From: Planctomycetota bacterium
Lineage (GTDB): Bacteria; Planctomycetota; JACQVX01
NCBI GenBank assembly: GCA_016209495.1
Contig: JACQVX010000003.1
Location: 1 to 40,896 of the forward strand
DNA: 40,896 nt
Reading direction: 5' to 3'
Both the position numbers and the translations under genes were made by a program. Of the stretch, positions 28,819 through 37,054 are shown one piece after another; positions within the stretch are counted from its first letter, which is position 1, and the number at the start of each line of letters is the position of its first letter. Under the pieces are notes generated by a model, which saw only the letters and a program-made list of their open reading frames with translations, ran no database searches and was not told the DNA's origin.

Positions 28819-31215
28819 CTATTCGAGCCCAGGAAGGCAGGCCTCGAGGGCCAGCATAGCCAGGGCCGTGGCCACTTCCGGGTGATGCTCCCCCATCAGG
28901 TTGGAGCCACCCCTCCAGGAGCCGTCCTCCTGCTGGGACTCCAGGAGGGCGCCGGCCACCTCGGAGGCCCAGTCCCTCTCCCCCGAGGGCGCGGCGAGCC
29001 TGCCCTCGGGGAGGCAGCCCCGCAGAGACTCCGCCAGGGCGGCCAGCCAGTAGTAGCGCGTGGCCGCCCCCCAGCCGGTGCGGTCCTCCTCGGGGAAGCC
29101 GGGGTTGGCGTCCAGGCGGAAGTGGGCCGCGATCCACCCCAGGGCCTCCCGCCGCGCCGGGTCGTCGGGGGGCGCCCCGCAGGCCAGCAGGGCCCGCAGC
29201 CCGTCGGCGGTGGCGCTGCCATAGGAGCGGTGGATCGCGCCACGCCCCTCGACCCGGACCTGCCCCGCCTTGCTCAGCCTGGGCGAGAAGGCGAAGCCCC
29301 CGTCCAGGGCCTCGTGGGCGGCGTCGGCGGGGTTGCGGGTGGCGTCGAGGAACCGCCGGGCCCTGGCCCAGACCGCGTCGTCCGCCGGGACCTCCAGCCG
29401 CCAGAGGGCGTCCAGGACGTAGGCCGCCACGGAGACGTCCACCCGCCGGGTCTCCCGCCGGTCGTTCTCGTAGTAGTTCCAGGCCCCGTACTGCCAGTCG
29501 AAGGGGGGGAGCCCTTCGCCCTCGTCGAGCTGGCTCTGGATCAGGTAGTGCCTCATGGAGGCGAGTCGCGAGGTCCAGGGCTCGCCCCCCAGGGCCCGGA
29601 ACGCCCGGGCGGTCAAGGCCGTGGCGTATTTCCGGTAGCCGATGGGGTGCAGGGGGTCCGTCACGGCGCCCCCCTCCAGCCGCTTGTCCAGCCAGGCGGC
29701 CCCCCTCTCCAGGGCCCCCTCGGCGACCCTCCGGGCCTCGAAGGGGGCCTCGGCCAGGGCCGCCAGGACCAGGGCGCTCACCCCCGCGCCGGGCACGACC
29801 TCGGCGGTCTGGTAGTGGGCCCAGGGGCCGCCCTCGAGCTGCCGGGCGGCCAAGAATCCCGCCGCGCGCGCGAGGGCCCTGTCCACCTCGCCCCCCAGCC
29901 CCTCCCCGCCGGTGGGGACCCACTCGGCGCCCCGCACCTCCCGCGCACCGTCCCCGCCGCCGGCCCCACCCGGCTCGCCCTCCTCCGATGGCCTCCACAG
30001 GGAGCGCACCGTCGAGCCCTCCGGCGGCCGGCCACGCTCCACGCGGACCTCGCGGCCGCCCTCCACCACCAGGGCGAAGTCGCGGAACCAGAAGGGCACG
30101 GAGACCCCGACCCGACCTTCCACCACGCAGAAGTGGAGGTGGGGCATCCCGGAGGCCCCCGAGTTCCCCACCCGGGCCACGACCTGGCCCGTCCGGACGC
30201 GGTCTCGGAGCTTCACCGCAAGGGAGCCCTTCTTCAGGTGGTGATAGAGGGTGTAGACGTCGTGCCCGTGGTCGATGAGCAGGACGTTGGACTGGTCGAA
30301 CGCGCCCACGCGGCCAGGGGTGTTGTCGTCGTGATGGGACTCGGCCGCCACCACCTCGCCGTCCGCCGCGGCCAGGACAGGCTGGTCCCAGGCCAGGTAG
30401 TCCTCGTTCCGCCGGCCCTCGCCGGCGCATGGCTTGCCGGTCCCGTCCAGCCGGACGATGTCGTAGGCGTAGACCGCGTAGACCTTCTTCTGGTGGTGCA
30501 GCGTGCGGTCCACGGTGAGGTGCCAGTCGCCCTCCAGGGGGACGATGGGGGCGAGCCCGGTGCGCACCCGGTCGGTGTAGGGCCGGATGGCCTTCAGGCC
30601 CCTGGTGTCGAAGGCGTCGACGGCGAGGAGGTTCCGGAGGGAGAGGTACTCGTAGCGGTCCAGCCGGTGGTCGGCGGCCCAGCGGGCCACGCGGCGCCAG
30701 CCCTCCTTGTCCCCCTCCTTCACAGCGCGGGCGCGCCCCTCGAAGAGCGGCTTCGCGTCCACCCATGCCCCGTCCTGGAGCACCTGCCCCAGGCCGCCCC
30801 GTGCCCCCTCGTGGTCCGGCCGGGCCGCCACGGCCCGCTCGAAGCAGCCCTGGGCGGGATCCGAGAGCCCGCGGTCGCGGCACCACTCCCCCAGCTCGAA
30901 CCACCCGGCGGCGTCCCCCGGGTCCAGGGCGGCGGCGCGGGCCTCGTAGGCCTCCAGGCCCGTCTCGGGGGTCTGGCGGACGAGGGCCACCTCCTCCCAG
31001 CGGAGCCGCCGGCCCGCGAGGCGCAGGCCGTCCTCGAGGAATTCCAGGCCCTCGCCCTCGAGCCTCTCGCCCCCGGCCGTCTCCACGACGTCCGCGCGGG
31101 ACGCGGCGGGCCAGGCCACCAGCAGGGCCGCGAGCGCCAGGCCACAACGCGGCTTGTCGCCACAGAGGGCACCGAGGACACGGACGCCGGCTGGAAGGGA
31201 GACCAGGTTGCGCAA
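28819..31215 (-). CDS. M23-type peptidase fused to an alpha-toroid (prenyltransferase/squalene-cyclase-like) domain
   Basis: 798 aa from a TTG at 31215 (no clear binding site, so the start is uncertain). Signal peptide around 24-42 (CGLALAALLVAWPAASRAD). Residues 90-150 resemble TPR helices. Residues 260-365 are M23/LytM-like: VLAAADGEVVAAE, NVLLIDHGHDVYTLYHHL, VGNSGASGMPHLHFCV (HLHF at about 357). The first zinc-ligand motif is not obvious, so catalysis is not assured. Residues 440-798 contain repeats of the alpha/alpha toroid type (FLAARQLEGGPWAHYQTAE, TARAFRALGG, FDWQYGAWNYYEN, ALLESQQEDGSWRGGSN). M23 enzymes cut peptidoglycan cross-bridges or act as regulators. Joining it to a toroid is unusual. 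Probably periplasmic. Confidence 0.8.
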   Translation of the reverse strand: MRNLVSLPAGVRVLGALCGDKPRCGLALAALLVAWPAASRADVVETAGGERLEGEGLEFLEDGLRLAGRRLRWEEVALVRQTPETGLEAYEARAAALDPGDAAGWFELGEWCRDRGLSDPAQGCFERAVAARPDHEGARGGLGQVLQDGAWVDAKPLFEGRARAVKEGDKEGWRRVARWAADHRLDRYEYLSLRNLLAVDAFDTRGLKAIRPYTDRVRTGLAPIVPLEGDWHLTVDRTLHHQKKVYAVYAYDIVRLDGTGKPCAGEGRRNEDYLAWDQPVLAAADGEVVAAESHHDDNTPGRVGAFDQSNVLLIDHGHDVYTLYHHLKKGSLAVKLRDRVRTGQVVARVGNSGASGMPHLHFCVVEGRVGVSVPFWFRDFALVVEGGREVRVERGRPPEGSTVRSLWRPSEEGEPGGAGGGDGAREVRGAEWVPTGGEGLGGEVDRALARAAGFLAARQLEGGPWAHYQTAEVVPGAGVSALVLAALAEAPFEARRVAEGALERGAAWLDKRLEGGAVTDPLHPIGYRKYATALTARAFRALGGEPWTSRLASMRHYLIQSQLDEGEGLPPFDWQYGAWNYYENDRRETRRVDVSVAAYVLDALWRLEVPADDAVWARARRFLDATRNPADAAHEALDGGFAFSPRLSKAGQVRVEGRGAIHRSYGSATADGLRALLACGAPPDDPARREALGWIAAHFRLDANPGFPEEDRTGWGAATRYYWLAALAESLRGCLPEGRLAAPSGERDWASEVAGALLESQQEDGSWRGGSNLMGEHHPEVATALAMLALEACLPGLE

Positions 31216-31266
31216 GGGAGTATCGCCGCGTTGTAGTGTCAGGATACGGGGCGCCCGGGGGTGCGG

Positions 31267-34200
31267 CTAGGCTGGAGTTTGGCCCTTCTCGAGCCTGGCG
31301 ATCTCTCCGAGTTGCTCCTTCTGGCCGAATTCTTCCGCGATGGAGCGTGCCTTGGCCAGCGCGTCGCGCCCCAGGGGGAGGCGCGAGGTCGCGATGTAGG
31401 CCTCGGCCAGCGCGGTGAGCGGGCCGGACATCTCCTGCCTGGCGCCGAGCTCATCCCATAACCGGAGGGCCTCCGTGAGTCTTTCCATGGCCGCCTCGCC
31501 GTCGCCCCTCTTCACCAGCACGGCGCCTATCCCGCCAAGGGCGTGGGCATCGAGCACCTTCGACCCGAGCTGATGGGCAAGCGCTAGACTCTCCCGGTAG
31601 CGCTCCATCGCCCGCGCGTGGTCGCCCTGACAGCGGTAGACATCCCCCATGGCGCCAGTGGCGAAGGCCTTCCCTCTTGCATAGCCGGTCTCCTCCGCCA
31701 GTTTCAGGGCGGAATCGGCCACCTCCATCGCCTCCTTTATGTGGCCGCACTTCTTCAGCATGCCCGAGAGCCCCGTCCGGCCATCCACGAGGAGATCGGA
31801 AAGCCGGGTTCGCGGTGTGGGCCCGCCCGCGGGGGGTTCGCCCTTCGCCAGGGCCAGCCCGGCTGCGTACCCCTTGGTGGCCTCGATCCACCGGCCCGCG
31901 ACGTCGCAGACCCGCGCCAGGGCATACAGGGCCTCGACGCGCCGGACCCGGGCATCCATTGCATCGAGACCTGTCGCCGCCTCGAGCCGGGCGATGAGCC
32001 GCCGATAGAGCGCCATCGCCTCGTCGTTCCGGTGCCCCTCGGCCGCGTACCCGGCCGCCCGCCCCAGGTAGTCCAGCTCCTTCCCGGCGACCCCTCCCTT
32101 CCCGTAGTGCCCCGCGAGCTCACGGTAGAACTCCTTCCCCCCGGGAAAGAGCCCCTCGATCACCTCCGCCGCCCGGCGATGGAGACAGGCCCGCGCCGAC
32201 GGGAGATGGAGGTGGTAGGCCGCGTCCCGCATGAGGGCGTGCCGGAAGAGATACGCGGCCTCGGCGCCCGCCGCCCCGCGCATCGCCTCCGGCAGGATCA
32301 CGCGCTCCCTCTCGCCGTCCGGGACCACCGACTCCGGGCTGCCCGCGTACAGGTCGCTCCGACTGAGGAGTTCCTCCAGCACCCGCCTCAGGAACCTCAC
32401 CCCGAGCGCCGAGGCGTGCTTCATGCCCTCCCGCAGCCCCGCCGAGAGCCGGTCGAACCGTGCCAGGAGCAGGCTGTCCAGCGTCGCCGGGAGTCGCCCC
32501 TGGGCCCACCCCTCCGCCAGCTCCATCCCCGACTCTCCCGACCCCAGGGCCCCCGTCTCCACCAGGTGCTCGATCATCTGCTCGGCGAAAAACGGGTTGC
32601 CCCCCGTCCTCTCCGCCACCCATTCCAGGAGGGCCGTCGAGGGCCTCGCGCCGGAGCGCTCCTCGAACATCGCGCCCAGCTCTTCGTTCGCCAGTGCTCC
32701 GAGGTCGATCTCCCCGATAGGGACCTCCCTTTCCACGTCGATGCACGCCCGCGTCCCATCGGGCTCGGGGCGCGAGGTGAGGATCACCCCGAAGGGGATC
32801 CCGGCGACGTTGCGGGTCATCACCCTCAGCCACTCCGCGGTCGCGGGCTCCATCCAGTGCGCGTCCTCCACCTCCACGACCAGCGGCGAGTCCAGCGCCA
32901 GGGCCTTCACGAGTTCCTTCACCGCGTAGAGCTCGTTCTCGTGGCGGAGCTTCGGGTCGGTGATCTGCGAGTGGTGCGACCCTTCCCAGTGGCAGCCCGC
33001 GAGCGCCGCCAGGAAGGAGACGAGCCGCCCCAGCTCGCGCCGGCCCTCCGCCGGGGTCGAGGCGAGCCGGGCCACCCGGGCGGTGCCTTCCTCGATTCGC
33101 GCGCGCTTCTGGTCCGGCGGCGTGAAGGGGTCCACCCCGAAGAAGGCGGCGAGCCACGCGCCGATGGGCGCCAGGCCCCCGTCGTTCTCGAAGCAGGGGA
33201 GCCGCACCCAGTGCCAGGGAGGCCCCTCGCACGCCAGCCCCTCCCTCAGCTTCGCCACGAGGCGCGTCTTCCCCATCCCGGCCTCGCCGCGGACGTAGAC
33301 CATCCCGGCGAAACGACCCGCCACCGCCGGCCGCAGGAACGTCCGGAGCCGCGCGCACTCGGCCTGACGGCCCACCATCCTCCGCTCGTACTTCCACCCG
33401 CCGGTCCCGGGACGGGCGCCCTCGAAGCCGAAGACCGCCTCCGGGACCGCCTTCCCCTTGAGCGGGCGTTCGCCCAGCGAGCGGAACGCGAGGCGCTCCG
33501 GCCCCGATTCGCGACGCGTGGCCGCCACGACGCGAGCGCTCACGAGCGTCTCGCCCCATGGGGCCTTCGACATGAGCCGCGCCGAGACGTTCACGCAGTC
33601 GCCCAGGCAGGTCCATTCGTTCCGCCGCCTGCCGCCCGTCAGGCCCGCGTAGGCCGGACCCTCGTCCACCCCCACGGCCACCGAGACCTCCGGCCGCGTC
33701 TCCCTGAGCCGCGCGCGCAGAGACTCCACGAACCTCAAGGCCGACGAGAGGGGCCGGTCGCAGACCCGGGGGGCCCCGAAGAGGGCCAGGACATTCATCC
33801 CCTTCTCGCCGATATCCAGCTTGTTGAAGGTGCCCCCGCACGAGATGGCGGAGTCCCGCACGGCCTCGACGATATCGGCGATCGCGTCGTGGTCCTCGAT
33901 CGCGGTCGGCCCTGCGTCGGGGGAACCGTGCACGAACGCGACGAAGACCGACGCGATGGGCCGGATCTCCGACCTCTCCCCCTGCGCGAGGATCTCGTCC
34001 TGGAAGAAGGCGGAGAGGACCTCCGGGGCCGTCTCCCCGGGGGAGCCCCCCGGCCGCCCCGGATCGAGGACGGGGAGGTAGTCCATCGCCGACCCCGGAC
34101 TCCCCGCCGCCGCCGCGCCCGGGATGGGCGCCCCGCGGAAGTACCATGCGCACCGGCCCGCGCGGTCCCGGGTGATGCCCCAGTGGACCTCCCCCGCGTC

Positions 34201-34578
34201 GATCCCGCAGCGGACCTGGAAGTCGAAGACGCCCTCCGGCGTCTCGTGGCGGCCCTCGCGCTCGAAGAAATCCGATGCGTCCGCCGCGGCCGACCTGGCC
34301 CGCCGGCCGTCGTCCCCCGGGAAGAGCGCCGTGAAGGCGTCTCCCGCGAACCCGGTGACGATCCCCCCGCGTTCGATGACGGCCGCCACCGGCGAGTCGA
34401 AGACGCGCCGTAGCTCGGCGCTCATGATCTCCGCGCCGCGCTCCCCCAGGGCGAAGGCCGTCTCCGTCCGGTGCGTGAACCCCCGGATGTCCGTGAATAG
34501 GACCGTGGCCTCGAAACGCCCGCGGAATCTGGCTGCGCGGTAGCGGGCCTCGATGAACTCGGGGATGAACCTTCGCAC
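31267..34578 (-). CDS. Soluble-adenylyl-cyclase-like protein: two class III cyclase domains, AAA/STAND ATPase, TPR
   Basis: 1103 aa from a GTG at 34578. Domain 1 (about 20-185) has the metal-binding aspartates in VLFTDIRGFTHR and GGIVTGFAGDAFTALF. Domain 2 (about 210-400) has FVAFVHG in place of the metal site but keeps DCVNVSARLMSKA (about 326-338), with the Asn and Arg that stabilise the transition state. So the two domains together would make one active site, as in mammalian soluble adenylyl cyclase. An ATPase module follows (Walker A GEAGMGKTR at about 432, VVEVEDAHWMEP as Walker B), then TPR repeats from about 830 to the end. Predicted: cyclic AMP synthesis in the cytoplasm controlled by ATPase/TPR state. 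A -10-like TACACT ends 7 bases before the start. Confidence 0.9.
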   Translation of the reverse strand: MRRFIPEFIEARYRAARFRGRFEATVLFTDIRGFTHRTETAFALGERGAEIMSAELRRVFDSPVAAVIERGGIVTGFAGDAFTALFPGDDGRRARSAAADASDFFEREGRHETPEGVFDFQVRCGIDAGEVHWGITRDRAGRCAWYFRGAPIPGAAAAGSPGSAMDYLPVLDPGRPGGSPGETAPEVLSAFFQDEILAQGERSEIRPIASVFVAFVHGSPDAGPTAIEDHDAIADIVEAVRDSAISCGGTFNKLDIGEKGMNVLALFGAPRVCDRPLSSALRFVESLRARLRETRPEVSVAVGVDEGPAYAGLTGGRRRNEWTCLGDCVNVSARLMSKAPWGETLVSARVVAATRRESGPERLAFRSLGERPLKGKAVPEAVFGFEGARPGTGGWKYERRMVGRQAECARLRTFLRPAVAGRFAGMVYVRGEAGMGKTRLVAKLREGLACEGPPWHWVRLPCFENDGGLAPIGAWLAAFFGVDPFTPPDQKRARIEEGTARVARLASTPAEGRRELGRLVSFLAALAGCHWEGSHHSQITDPKLRHENELYAVKELVKALALDSPLVVEVEDAHWMEPATAEWLRVMTRNVAGIPFGVILTSRPEPDGTRACIDVEREVPIGEIDLGALANEELGAMFEERSGARPSTALLEWVAERTGGNPFFAEQMIEHLVETGALGSGESGMELAEGWAQGRLPATLDSLLLARFDRLSAGLREGMKHASALGVRFLRRVLEELLSRSDLYAGSPESVVPDGERERVILPEAMRGAAGAEAAYLFRHALMRDAAYHLHLPSARACLHRRAAEVIEGLFPGGKEFYRELAGHYGKGGVAGKELDYLGRAAGYAAEGHRNDEAMALYRRLIARLEAATGLDAMDARVRRVEALYALARVCDVAGRWIEATKGYAAGLALAKGEPPAGGPTPRTRLSDLLVDGRTGLSGMLKKCGHIKEAMEVADSALKLAEETGYARGKAFATGAMGDVYRCQGDHARAMERYRESLALAHQLGSKVLDAHALGGIGAVLVKRGDGEAAMERLTEALRLWDELGARQEMSGPLTALAEAYIATSRLPLGRDALAKARSIAEEFGQKEQLGEIARLEKGQTPA

Positions 34579-34649
34579 CGGGCCGAGTGTAGCCGCTGTC
34601 TACGCGCAGGCCCTACCCGGAACCGCGCCTGGCCGTCGGCGTCGTGGTA

Positions 34650-35930
34650 CTAGTCCGGCGCCGCATCGAATCCCTCCACCACGTGGACCAGGTCCGGCAG
34701 GAGGCGCTCCCACTCGTCCTCGGAGGCCACGCAGACCACCCCGACGGTGCGGGAGCGGTCCACGAACCACTCCCGGTCCCACACGTGGTAGCGCAGGTCC
34801 GGGAAGTCGCTCGTGAACTCGATCTGGTAGCCCCCGGCGAAGGGGCCGAAGCGCAGCTTGCGGTAGCCCGGCCAGCGCTCCTGCCGGCGCACCTCGATGA
34901 GGCCGGCCAGCTCCTCCGGGCGAGTCCACCCCGGGTGGTCCTCCACCACCACCTCGGCGTAGCCGGCCCCCTTCGGCGGGCGCAGGCGCAGCCGGATGAG
35001 GGGATCCACGGTGAAGAAGTCGTAGCGCCAGCCCTCCGGGGCCGAGACCCGGAAGCCCAGCCCCGGCGAGGCGTAGACCCTGCCCTCGACGCGGCCCCGT
35101 TCCGGCGCCGCCAGGGGACCCGCCTCCCAGCCGGCCGGAGTGGCCAGCTCCAGGTCCGCCGCCACGGCGGCCGCCAGGGCGCGGGCCTCGCCGGTGAGGC
35201 GGTCGGCCTCGCCGGGCCCCCCCGCGCCCTCGGTAGTCCCCGCGCCGGCCAGCCGCCGGACCTCCGCCGACGCCGCCTCGAGCCAGCTCGGGGCCAGCCC
35301 CGACAGGGCCACGAGGGCCGCGTCGGCGCGCGGATAGGGGGAGAGGAAGCGCCGTCGCCTCCAGTCCTCCAGGTCCAGCCGGGCCTGCTCCGCAAGGGGG
35401 AGCCACAGGCCGCGCTGGAACCGCTCCTCCCACCGCGAGACCAGGTAGGCCCCCGCCTGGGCCGGGAGGACCCCAGTGTCGGGCTCGCCCCGGAGCCGCG
35501 CCGTCTCCCGGATCCAGGAGAGCCGCTCGATCCCCGCCACGTAGACCGCGCGCCAGGCCTCCAGGTTGGCCGCCAGGTAATCCCGCACCAGGGCCCGCCG
35601 GGCCTCCGCCTCCGCCGGCGTCCCCGAGCCCAGGGGCACCTGTATCGCCGCCACCGTGTCGCCGTCCAGGTCCAGGACCGTGAGGGTGTAGTCCCCCGGG
35701 TAGACCTCGCCCTCGAGGGGACCCAGGCGGGCCAGCCAGGTCCCTCCCTCGATGACGCCCGGGGCGCGGAGCCCCACCTCGCCCTCCAGGGACAGGGCGA
35801 CCTCGATGCGGTGGCCCACCGGAAGCGAGACCGTCCCCTGGACCACCAGGTCGGGCCCCTCGGTCCGCACCGGGCCGATGCCCAGGGCGCCGGCCTGCAA
35901 GGCCGCCAGGACCCATCCGTGCCAGGCCAT
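34650..35930 (-). CDS. Protein of unknown function
   Basis: 426 aa from the ATG at 35930. A weak N-terminal hydrophobic stretch (WHGWVLAALQAGALGIGPV) may be a signal or just hydrophobic. Residues 25-115 look like a beta-sandwich (LVVQGTVSLPVGHRIEVALSLEGEVGL, YPGDYTLTVLDLDGD). The middle is helical (AEARRALVRDYLAANLEAWRAVYVAGIERL, with many Trp), and the end is a second beta domain (LGFRVSAPEGWRYDFFTVDPLIRLRLRPPKGAGYAEVVVED, then FGPFAGGYQIEFTSDF). GFRVSAPEGW is typical of small secreted or stress-type domains that bind hydrophobic ligands. No enzyme motif. Neighbours: the response regulator gene precedes it and may be co-transcribed. Confidence 0.65.
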   Translation of the reverse strand: MAWHGWVLAALQAGALGIGPVRTEGPDLVVQGTVSLPVGHRIEVALSLEGEVGLRAPGVIEGGTWLARLGPLEGEVYPGDYTLTVLDLDGDTVAAIQVPLGSGTPAEAEARRALVRDYLAANLEAWRAVYVAGIERLSWIRETARLRGEPDTGVLPAQAGAYLVSRWEERFQRGLWLPLAEQARLDLEDWRRRRFLSPYPRADAALVALSGLAPSWLEAASAEVRRLAGAGTTEGAGGPGEADRLTGEARALAAAVAADLELATPAGWEAGPLAAPERGRVEGRVYASPGLGFRVSAPEGWRYDFFTVDPLIRLRLRPPKGAGYAEVVVEDHPGWTRPEELAGLIEVRRQERWPGYRKLRFGPFAGGYQIEFTSDFPDLRYHVWDREWFVDRSRTVGVVCVASEDEWERLLPDLVHVVEGFDAAPD

Positions 35931-35939
35931 GACCGGCCC

Positions 35940-35970
35940 ATCCTATCGCTCGACTTGCCCCGAGGCAGGG
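35940..35970 (-). promoter_or_regulatory. Promoter of the 426-aa gene with palindromic motif, copy 1
   Basis: On the minus strand TAGGAT (35940-35945) lies 9 bases before the ATG at 35930. Upstream, GACTTGCCCCGAGGCAGGG (35952-35970, plus-strand reading) is a 19-mer containing the imperfect palindrome TGCCCCGAGGCA; it matches 36522-36540 at 18 of 19 positions. The likely -35 (CTGCCT, 35963-35968) lies within it, so a protein bound here would block the promoter. Confidence 0.45.
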
Positions 35971-36050
35971 AAAATGGCCGCCACCGGCGGTCGAGCATCC
36001 GCGGGGCGCATCCCGTCCGGGTGCGGTCGCGATGGGTGGAGTCGGTTCGC

Positions 36051-36464
36051 TCAGCCGCGGCCGGGGCCTCGCGTGGCGAGCACCCGCTCCACCAGCACCG
36101 TGAGGTCCTTCACCCGGAAGGGTTTCTCCAGGAAGTCGAAGGCCCCCAGGTCCATGGCCCTCTTTCGGCTGAAGGAACCGGCGTAGGCGGTCATGGTGAC
36201 CACCGGCATTCCCGGGTGCCTCGGCACGACCTGCCTCAGGAGGTCGAAGCCGTCCATGTCCGGCATCATGGCGTCGAACAGGGCAAGGTCGAAGCTCCCC
36301 CCCTCGAGGGCTCGCAGGGCCTCCTTGCCCCCGGGGGCCGCCGTGACCTGGAGCTCGTACTGCGGCACATTCCCCATGACCAGGCGCAGCACGTCCAGGG
36401 TGGTCTTGTTGTCGTCCACCACCAGGACGCGGAAGATCGGCCTGCCCTCCCTCTTGGCCGTCAT
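36051..36464 (-). CDS. Single-domain response regulator (CheY-like)
   Basis: 137 aa from the ATG at 36464, chosen because the receiver domain starts right there. Complete receiver: Asp17-Asp18 (VLVVDDNK), phospho-acceptor Asp64 (LALFDAMMPDMDG), Thr92 region (VVTMTAYA) and Lys114 (FLEKPFRVKDL). No DNA-binding or enzymatic output domain. It may pass phosphate in a relay, or act by binding a partner. No histidine kinase gene is in the window. A -10-like TATGCT (36472-36477) ends 7 bases before the start. It lies between the two copies of the palindromic 19-mer and is divergent from the molybdenum hydroxylase operon. Confidence 0.92.
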   Translation of the reverse strand: MTAKREGRPIFRVLVVDDNKTTLDVLRLVMGNVPQYELQVTAAPGGKEALRALEGGSFDLALFDAMMPDMDGFDLLRQVVPRHPGMPVVTMTAYAGSFSRKRAMDLGAFDFLEKPFRVKDLTVLVERVLATRGPGRG

Positions 36465-36519
36465 GCCGTGGAGCATACCGCCCATTCGCGTGCGCGGCCA
36501 TGGCTGGCCCACATGGCGC

Positions 36520-36548
36520 TTGACTTGCCCCGGGGCAGGGCGAGAATC
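36520..36548 (+). promoter_or_regulatory. Promoter of the molybdenum hydroxylase operon with perfect palindrome, copy 2
   Basis: TTGACT (36520-36525), 17-bp spacer, AGAATC (36543-36548), then 5 bases to the GTG at 36554, which suggests a leaderless transcript. The spacer begins with the perfect palindrome TGCCCCGGGGCA (36526-36537), placed between -35 and -10 like a repressor operator. A one-mismatch copy of the motif is found at 35952-35970. Confidence 0.6.
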
Positions 36549-36553
36549 GCCCC

Positions 36554-37054
36554 GTGCCCACGGAGCCGCACGGCAGGCCGCATCTCAGCTTCCGGGTCAA
36601 CGGCGAGCCCGTGGAGCTGGCCCTCGAGCCCTACAAGACCCTCCTCGAGGTCCTGCGCGAGGACCTGGGGCTCACCGGGACGAAACACGGCTGCGAGCTG
36701 GGGGAGTGCGGGGCCTGCGCCGTCCTCGTGGACGGGAGCCCGGCCCTCTCCTGCCTCGTCCTGGGCCTGGAGTGCGAGGGGCGCGAGGTCCTGACGGTGG
36801 AGGGTCTCGCGCGTCGCGCCGAGCTTTCCCCCTTGCAGGAGGCCTTCGCCGACCTGGGGGCGGCCCAGTGCGGATACTGCACCCCGGGTTTCCTGGTCAT
36901 GGCGCAGGACCTCCTGGACCGGAACCCCCACCCGACCCGTGACCAGATCCGCCGCGCCCTGGACGGGAACCTGTGCCGCTGCACCGGCTACCTGCAGGTC
37001 TTCGAGGCCGTCGAGGAGGCCGTGGCGCGGGGGGCCGCCGCCCGGTGCCGGTGA
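36554..37054 (+). CDS. hcrC: [2Fe-2S] small subunit of a molybdenum hydroxylase (4-hydroxybenzoyl-CoA reductase type)
   Basis: 166 aa from a GTG at 36554. It carries both iron-sulphur clusters of the xanthine oxidase family small subunit: Cys47, Cys52, Cys55 and Cys67 (GCELGECGACAVLVDG...SC) and Cys106, Cys109, Cys141 and Cys143 (QCGYCTPGF, NLCRCTGY). It carries electrons between the molybdenum centre and the FAD subunit. First gene of a three-gene operon; its TGA overlaps the GTG of the next gene. The assignment to the 4-hydroxybenzoyl-CoA reductase branch comes from the third gene. Confidence 0.92.
   Translation: MPTEPHGRPHLSFRVNGEPVELALEPYKTLLEVLREDLGLTGTKHGCELGECGACAVLVDGSPALSCLVLGLECEGREVLTVEGLARRAELSPLQEAFADLGAAQCGYCTPGFLVMAQDLLDRNPHPTRDQIRRALDGNLCRCTGYLQVFEAVEEAVARGAAARCR

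Noticed and set aside
26510-31147. 1545-codon minus frame rich in Gly, Arg and Pro
   Set aside because: Shadow of the GspK-like and M23-toroid genes in another frame; no domains and biased low-complexity composition.
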